Shown here piece after piece: positions 17,189 to 25,965 of a stretch of 64,000 nt of DNA. Where the stretch lies: contig JACQYS010000003.1 in assembly GCA_016208105.1 (NCBI GenBank), positions 1-64,000 of the forward strand. Reading direction: 5' to 3'. The DNA is from Desulfovibrio sp. GTDB taxonomy: Bacteria; Desulfobacterota; Desulfovibrionia; Desulfovibrionales; Desulfovibrionaceae. Positions within the stretch are counted from its first letter, which is position 1; each line of letters begins with the position of its first letter. The position numbers and the translations under genes were made by a program. A model generated the notes under the pieces. The model ran no database searches. It saw only the letters and a list, made by a program, of their open reading frames with translations, and was not told the DNA's origin.

Positions 17189-17262
17189 CGCGCAAGAATG
17201 CGCCAGGGTGTTGCTGTGTATGGCGCGTGATTGTTGCGCGTCTTGCGCATTTGTCGCGCAAG
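17189..17262. promoter_or_regulatory. Cluster of TTGCGC(A/G) elements: candidate enhancer/operator
   Basis: Four copies of TTGCGCR: forward at 17234 and 17243 and inverted at 17189-17196 and 17255-17262 (CGCGCAAG). They lie between the divergent uspA operon and the activator gene, about 40-115 bases upstream of the sigma-54 promoter, as expected for an activator binding site. Two more copies lie before the gene at 19834. The natural candidate to bind them is the winged-helix-like domain of the activator. Inference from repetition and position. Confidence 0.6.
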
Positions 17263-17275
17263 CAAGGAGAGGGTC

Positions 17276-19783
17276 ATGGGGTTTCTCACGCCGCAACGTC
17301 CCATTCGGGGCAGCATGGTGGACCGCCTGAGCGACATGTCCGGCTGGAGTCTGCGCACAAAGCTTCTGGCCGTCATCCTCCCTTTGATCACGTTAGTGCT
17401 CCTTGGCACTGGTTACGCCACGAAGGTGGTTTCCGGCCGGTATTTGGGCATGGCTTTGGAGAGGACCACCAAAGTCCTGACCATGGGGCAGGCCGATGCC
17501 GTAGCCGATCTTTTCGAGCAGGCCCGGCAGGATATCCTCCTGTTGGCCCGTGGGGGGAGAAGCGCGGAAGCCATCCGTCAGTTCATGGGCGTTCAGTCCC
17601 ACATCAAGCCCGGCGTCTACCGGGAAGTCGCTTATCTTTCAGTGGGAGGTGAAACCCAGGAACTCTTCGTGCATACCGGCCGGGATCTCTGCGCCGTGGC
17701 CAGGGAGCAGGCACACAGGATTATCAACTCAGCCATACTGGCGCCTGCCAAGATGGTTGATCAAAGACCCGGTATCGTGGATTTGCTGGATATTACGGAA
17801 GTCATTTTCCCTCCAGGACTTCTACAGGGGGCAGGCGCCGGCATAACCTTCACAGTGTACCGGCTGGTTACCCCGGTCGCGGACGCGCAGGGAAAAATTG
17901 CCGGATATTGGATACTTTCGATGGATGCCCGGGCTTCGCGGGATGTCCTCTCTCTCTACAATTCACCCCAATCTCCTTTGGCCGCATTTCCGCGCACCTC
18001 GGAAAAACGCTACAGTTTCTTCTTCGACCACAACGGATGGATCCTTTTTCAATCAGGGAATATGGAGGAGCGCGAGCTTCCACTCTCCACGGATTTGGCC
18101 CGGTCCGGCCTCACGGGGGACCACGGCATGCCGGGTTATCCCGGGGCCTTCCGCCCATCTGCCGCCAACGAAGCCTATTGGCGCATGGTTGTGGACATTC
18201 AGGCCGGGCGTACCGGCATTGAAAGCGTGAGCCCGGAACTGGATATCACCATGGGTGGCCCTGGCAGTTATTCCCTCGGTTTCGCGCCGGTGCTTTTCCG
18301 GACCGACCCGGACAGGCCTCCGGAAGTCTTTGGCGGAGTGGCCTTCATGGACAAATCCCGCCTGTTGCTGGCTGCGGATTACCGGATATACGACGTGTTG
18401 CTGGTGATATTCATCATTGCGGTAACGCTCACCGGGGCGATCGTTTTTTTTGTCGGGCGCAGCATCACGCGGCCCTTGTTCAACCTGGCCGCGAGCGTGA
18501 GAAGCATGCCCGGTGAGGGGGGACTCAAGCCCATAGACCTGCCCGTTCGCGACAAGGAGACCACAATCCTGAAGGAGTCCATCAACCATCTTGTGGAAGC
18601 GATTCTGTACCAGCGGGAGGAATTGCGCCTCAAGGACGCGCATCTTCAGGACCAGTTGCGCCGCCAGCCCCTTGACCTGGAGGAGAAGCTTTCCTCATCT
18701 GTCGATATAGAGCCCATGGAGGGAATCATCGGAGCAAGCCCGGCCATGCGCGATTTGAAATGGCTCATCCGAAAAGCCGCCTCCGTCGACCCGGACGTGC
18801 TCATCATCGGGGAAACCGGTACCGGCAAGGAAGTTACCGCCCAGGCCATCCACAAACTTTCCAGCAGATCGGGCGGCCCGTTCATTTCCATCAACTGCGG
18901 GGCTCTGGACGAAAACCTGCTTCTGGACGCCTTGTTCGGCCATGTGAAGGGAGCCTTCTCCGAGGCGAAGGGGGACCGGAAAGGAGCTTTTCTGGCAGCC
19001 CACGGTGGCACGATATTGCTGGATGAAATCGGTAATGCATCGGCCAAAGTACAGCAGGCTTTGCTCAGGGCCTTGGCAGCTCGAACCATCATCCCGCTGG
19101 GCAGCGATACGGAAGTGCCCTTTGACGCCCGCATCATCGCGGCCACCAACGTGGAACTTCTGGATTGCGTGGAAAATGGCACGTTCAGGGAAGATCTGTA
19201 CTATCGGTTGCGGGTATTAACCCTGCATACACCTCCATTGCGCGATCGCATGGAAGACATCCCTTTGCTGGCGGACGCCTTTTTGAAGGAATCGGCCAAG
19301 GTGATGAACAAACCCGTGCTCACCCTTTCGCGAGGAGCTTGGGAGCGCATAGCCACGCACGACTGGCCTGGAAATGTGCGCGAGCTCAAGCACTGCCTCA
19401 TGCGGGCGGTCGCCATGACGGATTCCAACATGATTTTTGTGGAAGACCTGCGTTTTGACGCGCAAACGCCCTCTTTGGAATGGAAAGTATCCTCCTCGGA
19501 ACGTCCCAAGGAGCTGCCCTCGGCAGCCAGCAGCGCTCCCGACAAAAGCGCCCTGGGGCAAGATGACGGGCTGAACGACCGCCAGCGCAAAGGTCTGGTC
19601 TATCTTCGGGAAAACGGCACCATGTCCCGGTCCCAATACCAGGCGATCGTTGGCCAAAATGTTCCGCCTAGAACCGCACAATATGATCTGCGCGATCTTG
19701 TGGAACAGGGATTGCTGCAGGTAAAAGGACGTGGACCAGCTACGCGGTATATTCTGGCCGGAGACCAGTCTGGCGTGAAATGA
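17276..19783 (+). CDS. Membrane-anchored sigma-54-type AAA+ transcription activator with periplasmic sensor and winged helix
   Basis: 835 residues from ATG 17276 (aaggag upstream). TM1 is at about 25-45. A periplasmic Cache-like sensor domain (about 45-365) is followed by TM2 (about 372-395), a HAMP-like linker, and an AAA+ domain (about 480-710). AAA+ motifs: Walker A GETGTGKE (about 512-519), Walker B TILLDEIG, and R-finger region FREDLYYRL. The sigma-54 contact loop reads GAFSEA (559-564) instead of GAFTGA. The C-terminus is not a Fis-type HTH; it looks like a winged helix (LNDRQRKGLVYLRENGTMSR onward). It senses a signal outside the cell without a kinase step. Likely target: the adjacent sigma-54 promoter. 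Confidence 0.88.
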   Translation: MGFLTPQRPIRGSMVDRLSDMSGWSLRTKLLAVILPLITLVLLGTGYATKVVSGRYLGMALERTTKVLTMGQADAVADLFEQARQDILLLARGGRSAEAIRQFMGVQSHIKPGVYREVAYLSVGGETQELFVHTGRDLCAVAREQAHRIINSAILAPAKMVDQRPGIVDLLDITEVIFPPGLLQGAGAGITFTVYRLVTPVADAQGKIAGYWILSMDARASRDVLSLYNSPQSPLAAFPRTSEKRYSFFFDHNGWILFQSGNMEERELPLSTDLARSGLTGDHGMPGYPGAFRPSAANEAYWRMVVDIQAGRTGIESVSPELDITMGGPGSYSLGFAPVLFRTDPDRPPEVFGGVAFMDKSRLLLAADYRIYDVLLVIFIIAVTLTGAIVFFVGRSITRPLFNLAASVRSMPGEGGLKPIDLPVRDKETTILKESINHLVEAILYQREELRLKDAHLQDQLRRQPLDLEEKLSSSVDIEPMEGIIGASPAMRDLKWLIRKAASVDPDVLIIGETGTGKEVTAQAIHKLSSRSGGPFISINCGALDENLLLDALFGHVKGAFSEAKGDRKGAFLAAHGGTILLDEIGNASAKVQQALLRALAARTIIPLGSDTEVPFDARIIAATNVELLDCVENGTFREDLYYRLRVLTLHTPPLRDRMEDIPLLADAFLKESAKVMNKPVLTLSRGAWERIATHDWPGNVRELKHCLMRAVAMTDSNMIFVEDLRFDAQTPSLEWKVSSSERPKELPSAASSAPDKSALGQDDGLNDRQRKGLVYLRENGTMSRSQYQAIVGQNVPPRTAQYDLRDLVEQGLLQVKGRGPATRYILAGDQSGVK

Positions 19784-19800
19784 GAGTCTCTTTTATGGCT

Positions 19801-19821
19801 TTGCGCAGATAATTGCGCAAT
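19801..19821. promoter_or_regulatory. TTGCGCA direct and palindromic elements before the PEP-synthase-like gene
   Basis: TTGCGCA at 19801-19807 and the perfect palindrome ATTGCGCAAT at 19812-19821, twelve bases apart. They sit in the 50-base gap between the activator gene and the next gene, immediately upstream of its ribosome site. They match the elements at 17189-17262, which suggests the same regulator acts at both places. Confidence 0.5.
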
Positions 19822-19833
19822 ACGGGAGGGGGA

Positions 19834-22455
19834 ATGGCCGGAATACAAAGCCCGATCCTAAAAAATCTGAAAAGATTCTTGCGGCCGGTTTTGGGACTGC
19901 CAGCTGAACAGCCAGTTCACGATCAAGCGACATTTAGGTTTAAGTACACTAATTTCCAGGAGCTTTTGGAGTCAAACGCGGAGCTTCTCCGGATAATTAC
20001 CGCTATTGAAGAAAAACGTTCCGGCCGGGAAATTTTCGGCATGGCATTTCTTCATTCCGCTGCCAGCCAGGCTGTTTTTCACTGTCTGCGCATGGTGCGC
20101 GGTTTTGAAAACCTTTCCGGGAGAGAACAGCGCGTTTTGCGCGATCGCATAGAAACCGTGCGCGAGGAACTCAAGAAATCCCTTGCCAGCGAACCCCGGC
20201 CCCTTGGTCCTTGGTTCAAGGATTTTAGTGAGATAGTGGCATCAGATGCCGAGTTGGTTGGCGGCAAATGCGCCAATTTGGGTGAATTGCGCAATCGCGC
20301 AGGACTCCCGGTGCCCGAAGGTTTCGCGATTACCACCTCGGCGTTTCACGCATTTCTCTCCCAATCGGATTTGGCCGCTGAAATCGCCAAAAGAACCATG
20401 TCGCTCGATCCCGCCGATACCGGTTCCATTCAGGAAGCCAGCGAAGACATTCAGCGGCTTCTTCTGCTCGCGCCCTTTGCGGATGGCTTCGAGCAACAGT
20501 TGCTCGGCCATCATGAACGTTTGGCCGAGCGTCTGGGGGGGACGCCCGAAACCATTTCCGTGGCCATGCGCTCCAGCGCTGTTGGAGAAGACAGCGAGTT
20601 GACCTTCGCGGGACAGTATCTCTCGGTTCTCGGAGTCACTCGGGCCAAACTGGCGGAAAGCTACCGCTATGTTGTGGCCAGCCTCTTTACCCCGAGAGCC
20701 ATGGCTTACCGGCTCCTCAAAGGTGTTCCCGATGAAGCCACCGCCATGAGCGTGGCCTGTCTGGCCATGGTGCCTTCAAAGGCGAGCGGAGTCATGTACA
20801 CCCGCCATCCCTTCAATCCCGAGGATCAGAACATACTGATCAATGCCGTGTGGGGGTTGGGACCATACGCTGTGGACGGCGTGGTCACTCCGAACCGGTA
20901 TGTTGTGCGCAAACAATCGCTGGACATAGTCTCGATGGATATCGCCGAGCAGCCCGTGCTTCTTTCTTGCCAGCCTGGGGGGGGAGTCGCCCAGGCGACA
21001 GTGGAGAATGCTTTGGCCAAGCAGGCGTGCTTGACCGAGGACCAAATACGCACCCTGGCCGAGTGGGGCGCTCGTCTCGAAAACCACTACGGCAAACCCC
21101 AGGATGTGGAATGGGCCTTGGACGACAAGGATCAGTTCGTCCTGCTGCAATCGCGTCCGTTGGGAGGACCTCTCCTGGAAGCATCCCACCACCGCGGGCC
21201 TGAGCCTGCAGTTGCGGGGCAAAAGGTGGTGCTTGAGGGGGGAGACGCCGCCTGCCCAGGCAGTGGAAGCGGCGAAGTGTTCCATTACAGCAAGGATGAC
21301 GACTTGGCGGGATTCCCCGACGGCGCCGTCCTGGTCGCTCCTCACTCATCTCCAAAATTCATGGTGGTCATGACAAAGGCGAGCGCCATCGTCACGGATC
21401 ATGGGAGCGTAACCGGCCATATGGCGTCGCTCTCCAGGGAGTTCAATGTCCCCACCATTCTGGGCATTGAAAACGCCACCAAAGTATTGCGATCCGGCAC
21501 CATCGTCACTGTGGACGCCGATAACCGCCGTATCTATTCGGGAAGGGTCGCGGAGTTGCTTGATTCTAAGCCCCAGGCCCCGACCCCCATGATCGGTACG
21601 CAAGTCTACGCAATGCTGGAGAAGGTCTTCGCCCTTCTCGCACCGCTGAACCTCATCGACCCCAAGGCTCAAGAGTTCAGCCCCTCGCATTGCCGGACTT
21701 TGCACGACATCACCCGTTACCTGCACGAGAAATCCTACGCCGAAATGTTCACGCTGGGCGACCAGGCCTCCGGGATGGGCGGAATGGCGGTTCGCCTGGA
21801 AGCCGGTGTTGGTCTCGATCTTCATGTCATCGATCTGGGCGGCGGATTGGCGGAGGGTGTGGCTGAAAAAGAGAGTGCACAGCTTTCAGAGGTTGTTTCC
21901 AGGCCCTTCAAGGCGGTGCTGCAGGGCCTGGCTGATGAAGAATTCGTGGCCAAGGGGCCAAGGCCGGTCCAGCTTCGGGGGTTTCTGTCCGTCATGGGGC
22001 GGCAGATGGTGGACGGGGCGAGCATGTCCGCTGAACGTTTCGGGGACAAGAGTTATGCCATCGTGTCGGATAAATACCTGAACTTCAGCTCGCGGGTCGG
22101 CTACCATTACGGAGTTCTCGACAGCTACTGTGGAAACTCCGTGAGCAAGAACTACATAACCTTTGCCTTCAAAGGGGGGGCGGCCGGTGAGGACCGCCGG
22201 GAACGCAGAGCCAGGGCCATCGCCCTTATTCTGGAAAAGCTGGGGTTTGCCGTGAACGTGAATGCGGACAGGGTTGAGGGAAGATTCCAGAAATACCCGG
22301 CGGATCTTATTGAAAGCCATCTGGTGCAGTTGGGGAGGCTGCTGCAGTTCACGCGGCAGACGGACATGCTCATGACCAGCGAACACGCGGTACAGGCCAT
22401 GGCTGAAAGCTTTTTGCGCGGGGAGAGGGTGTTCGGCCAGAAACGGGAAGAATAG
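19834..22455 (+). CDS. PEP-synthase-like protein: ATP-grasp and phosphohistidine domains without the PEP/pyruvate barrel
   Basis: 873 residues; ATG 19834 follows a ggaggggg ribosome site. The N-terminal 130 residues are of unknown fold. Next comes a PPDK/PpsA-type nucleotide-binding domain (about 135-460; GGKCANLGEL, AMRSSAVGED, GVMYTRHPFNPED, QDVEWALDD..LLQSRP). A swivelling phosphohistidine domain follows (TDHGSVTGHMASLSREFNVP, His kept). The C-terminal about 270 residues do not resemble the PEP/pyruvate TIM barrel and lack its CGQ-type active-site Cys motif. It could phosphorylate a different acceptor, as rifampin phosphotransferase or water dikinases do. A true PEP synthase lies at 57671. 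Confidence 0.83.
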   Translation: MAGIQSPILKNLKRFLRPVLGLPAEQPVHDQATFRFKYTNFQELLESNAELLRIITAIEEKRSGREIFGMAFLHSAASQAVFHCLRMVRGFENLSGREQRVLRDRIETVREELKKSLASEPRPLGPWFKDFSEIVASDAELVGGKCANLGELRNRAGLPVPEGFAITTSAFHAFLSQSDLAAEIAKRTMSLDPADTGSIQEASEDIQRLLLLAPFADGFEQQLLGHHERLAERLGGTPETISVAMRSSAVGEDSELTFAGQYLSVLGVTRAKLAESYRYVVASLFTPRAMAYRLLKGVPDEATAMSVACLAMVPSKASGVMYTRHPFNPEDQNILINAVWGLGPYAVDGVVTPNRYVVRKQSLDIVSMDIAEQPVLLSCQPGGGVAQATVENALAKQACLTEDQIRTLAEWGARLENHYGKPQDVEWALDDKDQFVLLQSRPLGGPLLEASHHRGPEPAVAGQKVVLEGGDAACPGSGSGEVFHYSKDDDLAGFPDGAVLVAPHSSPKFMVVMTKASAIVTDHGSVTGHMASLSREFNVPTILGIENATKVLRSGTIVTVDADNRRIYSGRVAELLDSKPQAPTPMIGTQVYAMLEKVFALLAPLNLIDPKAQEFSPSHCRTLHDITRYLHEKSYAEMFTLGDQASGMGGMAVRLEAGVGLDLHVIDLGGGLAEGVAEKESAQLSEVVSRPFKAVLQGLADEEFVAKGPRPVQLRGFLSVMGRQMVDGASMSAERFGDKSYAIVSDKYLNFSSRVGYHYGVLDSYCGNSVSKNYITFAFKGGAAGEDRRERRARAIALILEKLGFAVNVNADRVEGRFQKYPADLIESHLVQLGRLLQFTRQTDMLMTSEHAVQAMAESFLRGERVFGQKREE

Positions 22456-22462
22456 GCAGGCA

Positions 22463-22481
22463 GCCGGCCTCTTCGGCCGGC
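22463..22481. terminator. Hairpin between convergent genes
   Basis: A seven-pair stem (gccggcc, 22463-22469, with 22475-22481) and five-base loop lies between the end of the PEP-synthase-like gene and the end of the minus-strand response regulator. There is no clear T-run, so termination is only likely. Confidence 0.45.
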
Positions 22482-22512
22482 GCCCGGCCTAATCTCGACG
22501 CGCCTGGGCTTT

Positions 22513-22902
22513 CTACCGCACTGACCGTGCGGCCCTGCGTTCCATGGCCGAAAGGATCTTGGCTTCCACTTCTCCAGTTGGGCAGGGTTTGAGCAGGTAG
22601 TCCGACCCCCCTCTGCCCATTATTTCCGCAGCGATATCCACCGAGGCGTGGCCAGTGAGGATGATCACCTCCAGTTCCGGATCGAGCTTCTTGAGTTCGG
22701 CCAGAAGGTCCACCCCGGAAATTCCCGGCATCTTGACGTCCAGCAGGGCGACGTCGAACTTGCCCGGCTCGAAGAGCTCCAGGGCTTCTTCTCCGCTCTG
22801 GGCCGTTACGACCTGCATGTTCCTCAAGGTCAAGAGCCTTGCCAGGGTGGTTACGAAACGTTCTTCGTCGTCCACGCAGAGAAGCCGTATCGGGGTGGTC
22901 AT
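22513..22902 (-). CDS. Single-domain response regulator
   Basis: 129 residues. The ATG at 22902 starts MTTPIRLLCVDDEERF, a standard receiver start; the longer frame to 23349 runs antisense to the kinase and is rejected. The acidic pair DDE, the phosphoacceptor in ALLDVKMPGISG, the conserved Thr in ILTGHAS and Lys in LLKPC are all present. No output domain. It overlaps the end of the upstream kinase gene by four bases, so the two form a pair. Confidence 0.9.
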   Translation of the reverse strand: MTTPIRLLCVDDEERFVTTLARLLTLRNMQVVTAQSGEEALELFEPGKFDVALLDVKMPGISGVDLLAELKKLDPELEVIILTGHASVDIAAEIMGRGGSDYLLKPCPTGEVEAKILSAMERRAARSVR

Positions 22903-23795
22903 TGTTTGGTCTCCGTTTGCTTGGTGGCCACGGGCAGAGAGATGGTGAAAGCCGCGCCTTTGCCCGGCTGGTTCGCCGCACTGATGAACCCGCCCAGGCG
23001 GTCCACGATTCGCTGGGTTATGGAAAGCCCGAGGCCAGTGCCTTTTCCCGGGGCCTTGGTGGTGAAGAATGGGTCGAAGACGCGGCTTAAGTTTGCGGCT
23101 GGAATGCCGGGGCCATCGTCCATCACCCGCACGAATACATCGCCGTCCGGGGCGCGTCCTGTACGGACGGTGACGTTTCCGTCCTTGCCCACGGCCTGTA
23201 CGGCGTTCACCAGCAGATTGAGCACTGCCTGCCTGAACAGGGGAGGGTCGAGCGGGACCTTGGGAAGGGACGCCTCGAAGTCTCGGATCAGGGCAATGTT
23301 GTTTGGCTTGGCTTCGCGTTCTACAAGGCGGGCCATGTCCTCGACGCAACGGTTCAAGTCCGTGGGCTGCCGGACAGGTTTCCAGGTGCGGGCCAAGTTG
23401 AGCAGGTTATGGGTGATGTCCGCGCAGCGGTTCACCTGCGACTGTACGGACGACAGACTCTGGCGCACATCGTCTAAGGGCGGCGCCTCAAGGGAGAGCA
23501 GATGCGCCATCCATTCAGACTCCTGGGTGATGACGGCCAGCGGGTTGTTTATCTCATGGGCGATACCCGAAGCGATCTCTCCGATGGCGGCCAGTTTTTG
23601 TGATTGGAACAATTGTTCGTCTAGGGCGCATTTCTGCGATTCGGAACGGCTCAGGCATGCCTTGAGCTCCTTAAACGATAGCCAAGCGGACCAGGCCGCC
23701 AGCAATGCCAATGCCAGGGACCACGGCGTGGGAGCAAGGGCGGCCCCCACAGCCAAGATTCCGGTAGCGATGGTAAGCGTGTGCGGATTAATCAT
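22899..23795 (-). CDS. Membrane-associated sensor histidine kinase
   Basis: 298 residues from ATG 23795 (a TTG three codons earlier is an alternative). N-terminal hydrophobic segments (about 5-45) may form two helices with almost no periplasmic loop. A coiled region leads to the H-box AIGEIASGIAHEINNPLAVI and then the N, G1, F and G2 boxes (NLLVNAVQAVG, DDGPGIP, FDPFFTTK, GTGLGLSI). The start overlaps the upstream response regulator by eight bases. With so little input domain, it may sense membrane state or be driven by partners. Confidence 0.88.
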   Translation of the reverse strand: MINPHTLTIATGILAVGAALAPTPWSLALALLAAWSAWLSFKELKACLSRSESQKCALDEQLFQSQKLAAIGEIASGIAHEINNPLAVITQESEWMAHLLSLEAPPLDDVRQSLSSVQSQVNRCADITHNLLNLARTWKPVRQPTDLNRCVEDMARLVEREAKPNNIALIRDFEASLPKVPLDPPLFRQAVLNLLVNAVQAVGKDGNVTVRTGRAPDGDVFVRVMDDGPGIPAANLSRVFDPFFTTKAPGKGTGLGLSITQRIVDRLGGFISAANQPGKGAAFTISLPVATKQTETKQ

Positions 23796-24177
23796 TCCCG
23801 GCAACGATGATTTTGCGTTCGTACGCTTGTGCTATGGCCCCGAGAAGCTCTTCAAAGTCAACTGGTTTGATGAGGTAGGCGTTGGCTCCCATGGACATGC
23901 CCTGGACGCCCGATTCCACGGATGCGTGCCCTGTGAGCAGGATTACCTCCACACCCGGATAACGCCTCTTCACCTCCCTGAGAACCTCGATGCCGTCCAT
24001 GCCGGGCATCATGATGTCCAAAAGGGCCACGTCGAACGCCTGCCGGGACAGGATTTCAAGCGCGGCAGGTCCTGAAAGCGCGGTTTCCGCGTAAAAACCC
24101 CGGCGCGTCAGGCGCTTCACGATGGTTTCGTTGAAGTCCCTCTCATCGTCAACGACTAGAACCCTCGCCTGTACCAT
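23788..24177 (-). CDS. Single-domain response regulator
   Basis: 129 residues: VLVVDDERDFNETI acidic pocket, phosphoacceptor Asp in ALLDIMMPGMDG, LLTGHAS and LIKPVDF. Closely related to the product at 22513-22902 (same LLD-MMPG and TGHAS pattern). It lies 15 bases after the large Cache kinase and overlaps the next kinase gene. The order kinase-regulator-kinase-regulator suggests a phosphorelay. Confidence 0.9.
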   Translation of the reverse strand: MVQARVLVVDDERDFNETIVKRLTRRGFYAETALSGPAALEILSRQAFDVALLDIMMPGMDGIEVLREVKRRYPGVEVILLTGHASVESGVQGMSMGANAYLIKPVDFEELLGAIAQAYERKIIVAGND

Positions 24178-24192
24178 TCTGTCCCCCCCGGT

Positions 24193-25851
24193 TCAGACTG
24201 ATGCTGGAATGATTACTGTGAATGTCGTTCCTTCGCCCACGGTGCTGGTCACGTTGATGCGGCCTCCGAGCTTTTCAATAATGCCGAAGGCGATGGACAG
24301 GCCGAGTCCGGTGCCTTCACCAGGCTTTTTGGTGGTGAAGAATGGGTCGAATATATTGTTCAGTGTCTCAGGAGGGATACCGCATCCAGTATCCGTGAAG
24401 ACAGCGGATATTTCATGGCGGGAACTGTCGTAGCTGGTGGTGAGTGAGAGTTGTCCGTTCTTGCCGATGGCGTCGATGGCGTTGTCGATGAGGTTCAAAA
24501 ACACCTGTTGCAGCTGGGTGGGGTCGGAATTGGTGGTGGGCAGATTATCGGCAAGATTATGGCGGATGTCGATATTTCTGAGCAGTGCCTCGGTCTTTAG
24601 GAATTGAACGGTTTCGGCGAGCAGCTTGCTCACGTCCACGGCCTGCATGACAGGTTCCATGCGCCGGGCGAAGCCCAGCATGCGGTGGGTGACGTTTTTT
24701 GCCCGCTCCACGTGGTGCTCGATGCGGTGAACCGAGTCCGAAATCTCCTTGAATTGCGGGATGGCCTTGACCTCGGGTTCCTCCATGAGGTCTTTGATCC
24801 AGCCCGCCTGCTCGCGGATGATTGCCAGCGGGTTGTTTATCTCATGGGCAACGCCCGCGGCCATCTTGCCCAAAGCGGCCATCTTGCCGGACTGGGTGAG
24901 GTTGGCGTCCAGGTTCGCCTTTTCGCGTTCGGCGTTTTCCAGCCTGCGGACCATTGAGTTGGTGACCAGAACCGTTCCGGCGATGATAAGGGCCACGCCT
25001 CCGGCCAGTACGATCCAGATAAGGTGTTCAGCCTCGAACAGAGGGCGCAGTTCCTCCTCCGGGTCCTCCCGGATGACCAGAAGCCAGTCCTTGTTCTCGA
25101 TCCAGGTCCAGCCGTAGAGGTAGCGGCGGTGGTTCACCACCAGATCCTGCACGCGTGCTCCTGAAAACCGGGTGTCCACCCTGAAAGGCAGTTCCATGTC
25201 CTCCATCACGTTGCCGCCGAAACGGGGCTTGGTCTGGAGCATATGCTTGTCGTTTATGAGGAATGCGTCGCCTTTGCGTCCCATCTGGACTCTTTTGACA
25301 AACGATTCGAAGGCGTCGGAGTCGATGGTGGCCCGCAGAATCCAGGATTTGCCACCTTCGCGGCGCAACACTGCGATGATGATGTGGGGGTATTGCCGAA
25401 ACCCCATGAAAACGTCGGAGATGTACACTCCTTTGGCCACGACCTTGGCAAACCATTCTTCATTCTTATAGTTTATGCCGCCCAGATTGTACGGTCCGGC
25501 GTAAGCCAGATGGTTGCCGTCCAGTCCAATGACACCCAGGTCGATGTAGTACCGTGAAGTGGTCTGCATCTGGGTGAACAGGCGCTCCAGGTTCTCCCGG
25601 TCCGCGGCTTCTTCATAGGTGAGGGCGCTGGCCAGGGTGGAAAGCTGGGCCATGCGTTCCGTCAGGAAAAGGTCGATGGCGTTGCGTTTGCTTTCAACGA
25701 GGGTGCGGAGGCTGCCCTGGAGGGCGTCCTGGTAGGCGCTGGAGAAGCGTTGCTTCACCCCCAGGCCCAAAACCAGAAGAGGCAAGAGCGAGAACCCCAG
25801 GGTGAACAGGATAATGACGAAACGAAGGCGCTTGAAGTCCAGTGTTTTCAT
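24193..25851 (-). CDS. Sensor histidine kinase with periplasmic double-Cache domain
   Basis: 552 residues. TM1 lies at about 11-32. A dCache-type ligand domain (about 40-280) includes the YIDLGVIGLDGNHLAYAGPY and RRYLYGWTWIENKDWLLVIRE segments. TM2 is at about 285-305. A coiled linker leads to HisKA with H-box ALGKMAAGVAHEINNPLAII and a full HATPase domain (NLIDNAIDAIG, DTGCGIP, FDPFFTTKK, GTGLGLSIA). The ligand is likely small and extracellular (carboxylate or amine) but not known. First gene of the four-gene two-component run, divergent from a metallophosphoesterase. Confidence 0.92.
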   Translation of the reverse strand: MKTLDFKRLRFVIILFTLGFSLLPLLVLGLGVKQRFSSAYQDALQGSLRTLVESKRNAIDLFLTERMAQLSTLASALTYEEAADRENLERLFTQMQTTSRYYIDLGVIGLDGNHLAYAGPYNLGGINYKNEEWFAKVVAKGVYISDVFMGFRQYPHIIIAVLRREGGKSWILRATIDSDAFESFVKRVQMGRKGDAFLINDKHMLQTKPRFGGNVMEDMELPFRVDTRFSGARVQDLVVNHRRYLYGWTWIENKDWLLVIREDPEEELRPLFEAEHLIWIVLAGGVALIIAGTVLVTNSMVRRLENAEREKANLDANLTQSGKMAALGKMAAGVAHEINNPLAIIREQAGWIKDLMEEPEVKAIPQFKEISDSVHRIEHHVERAKNVTHRMLGFARRMEPVMQAVDVSKLLAETVQFLKTEALLRNIDIRHNLADNLPTTNSDPTQLQQVFLNLIDNAIDAIGKNGQLSLTTSYDSSRHEISAVFTDTGCGIPPETLNNIFDPFFTTKKPGEGTGLGLSIAFGIIEKLGGRINVTSTVGEGTTFTVIIPASV

Positions 25852-25965
25852 TATGCTACCAGGCTGATGTTAGATCGCGTCTCACCTTCCGTTCACCCTA
25901 TCCTCAATGGACAGGGACGGGCAAGTCTGTCAATGCTGGCGTGACCGGAACTTTGAGGTTTTTGC

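Noticed and set aside
17081-17296. N-terminal extension of the UspA frame up to 17296
   Set aside because: It crosses the sigma-54 promoter and operator region; ATG 17080 has a good ribosome site.
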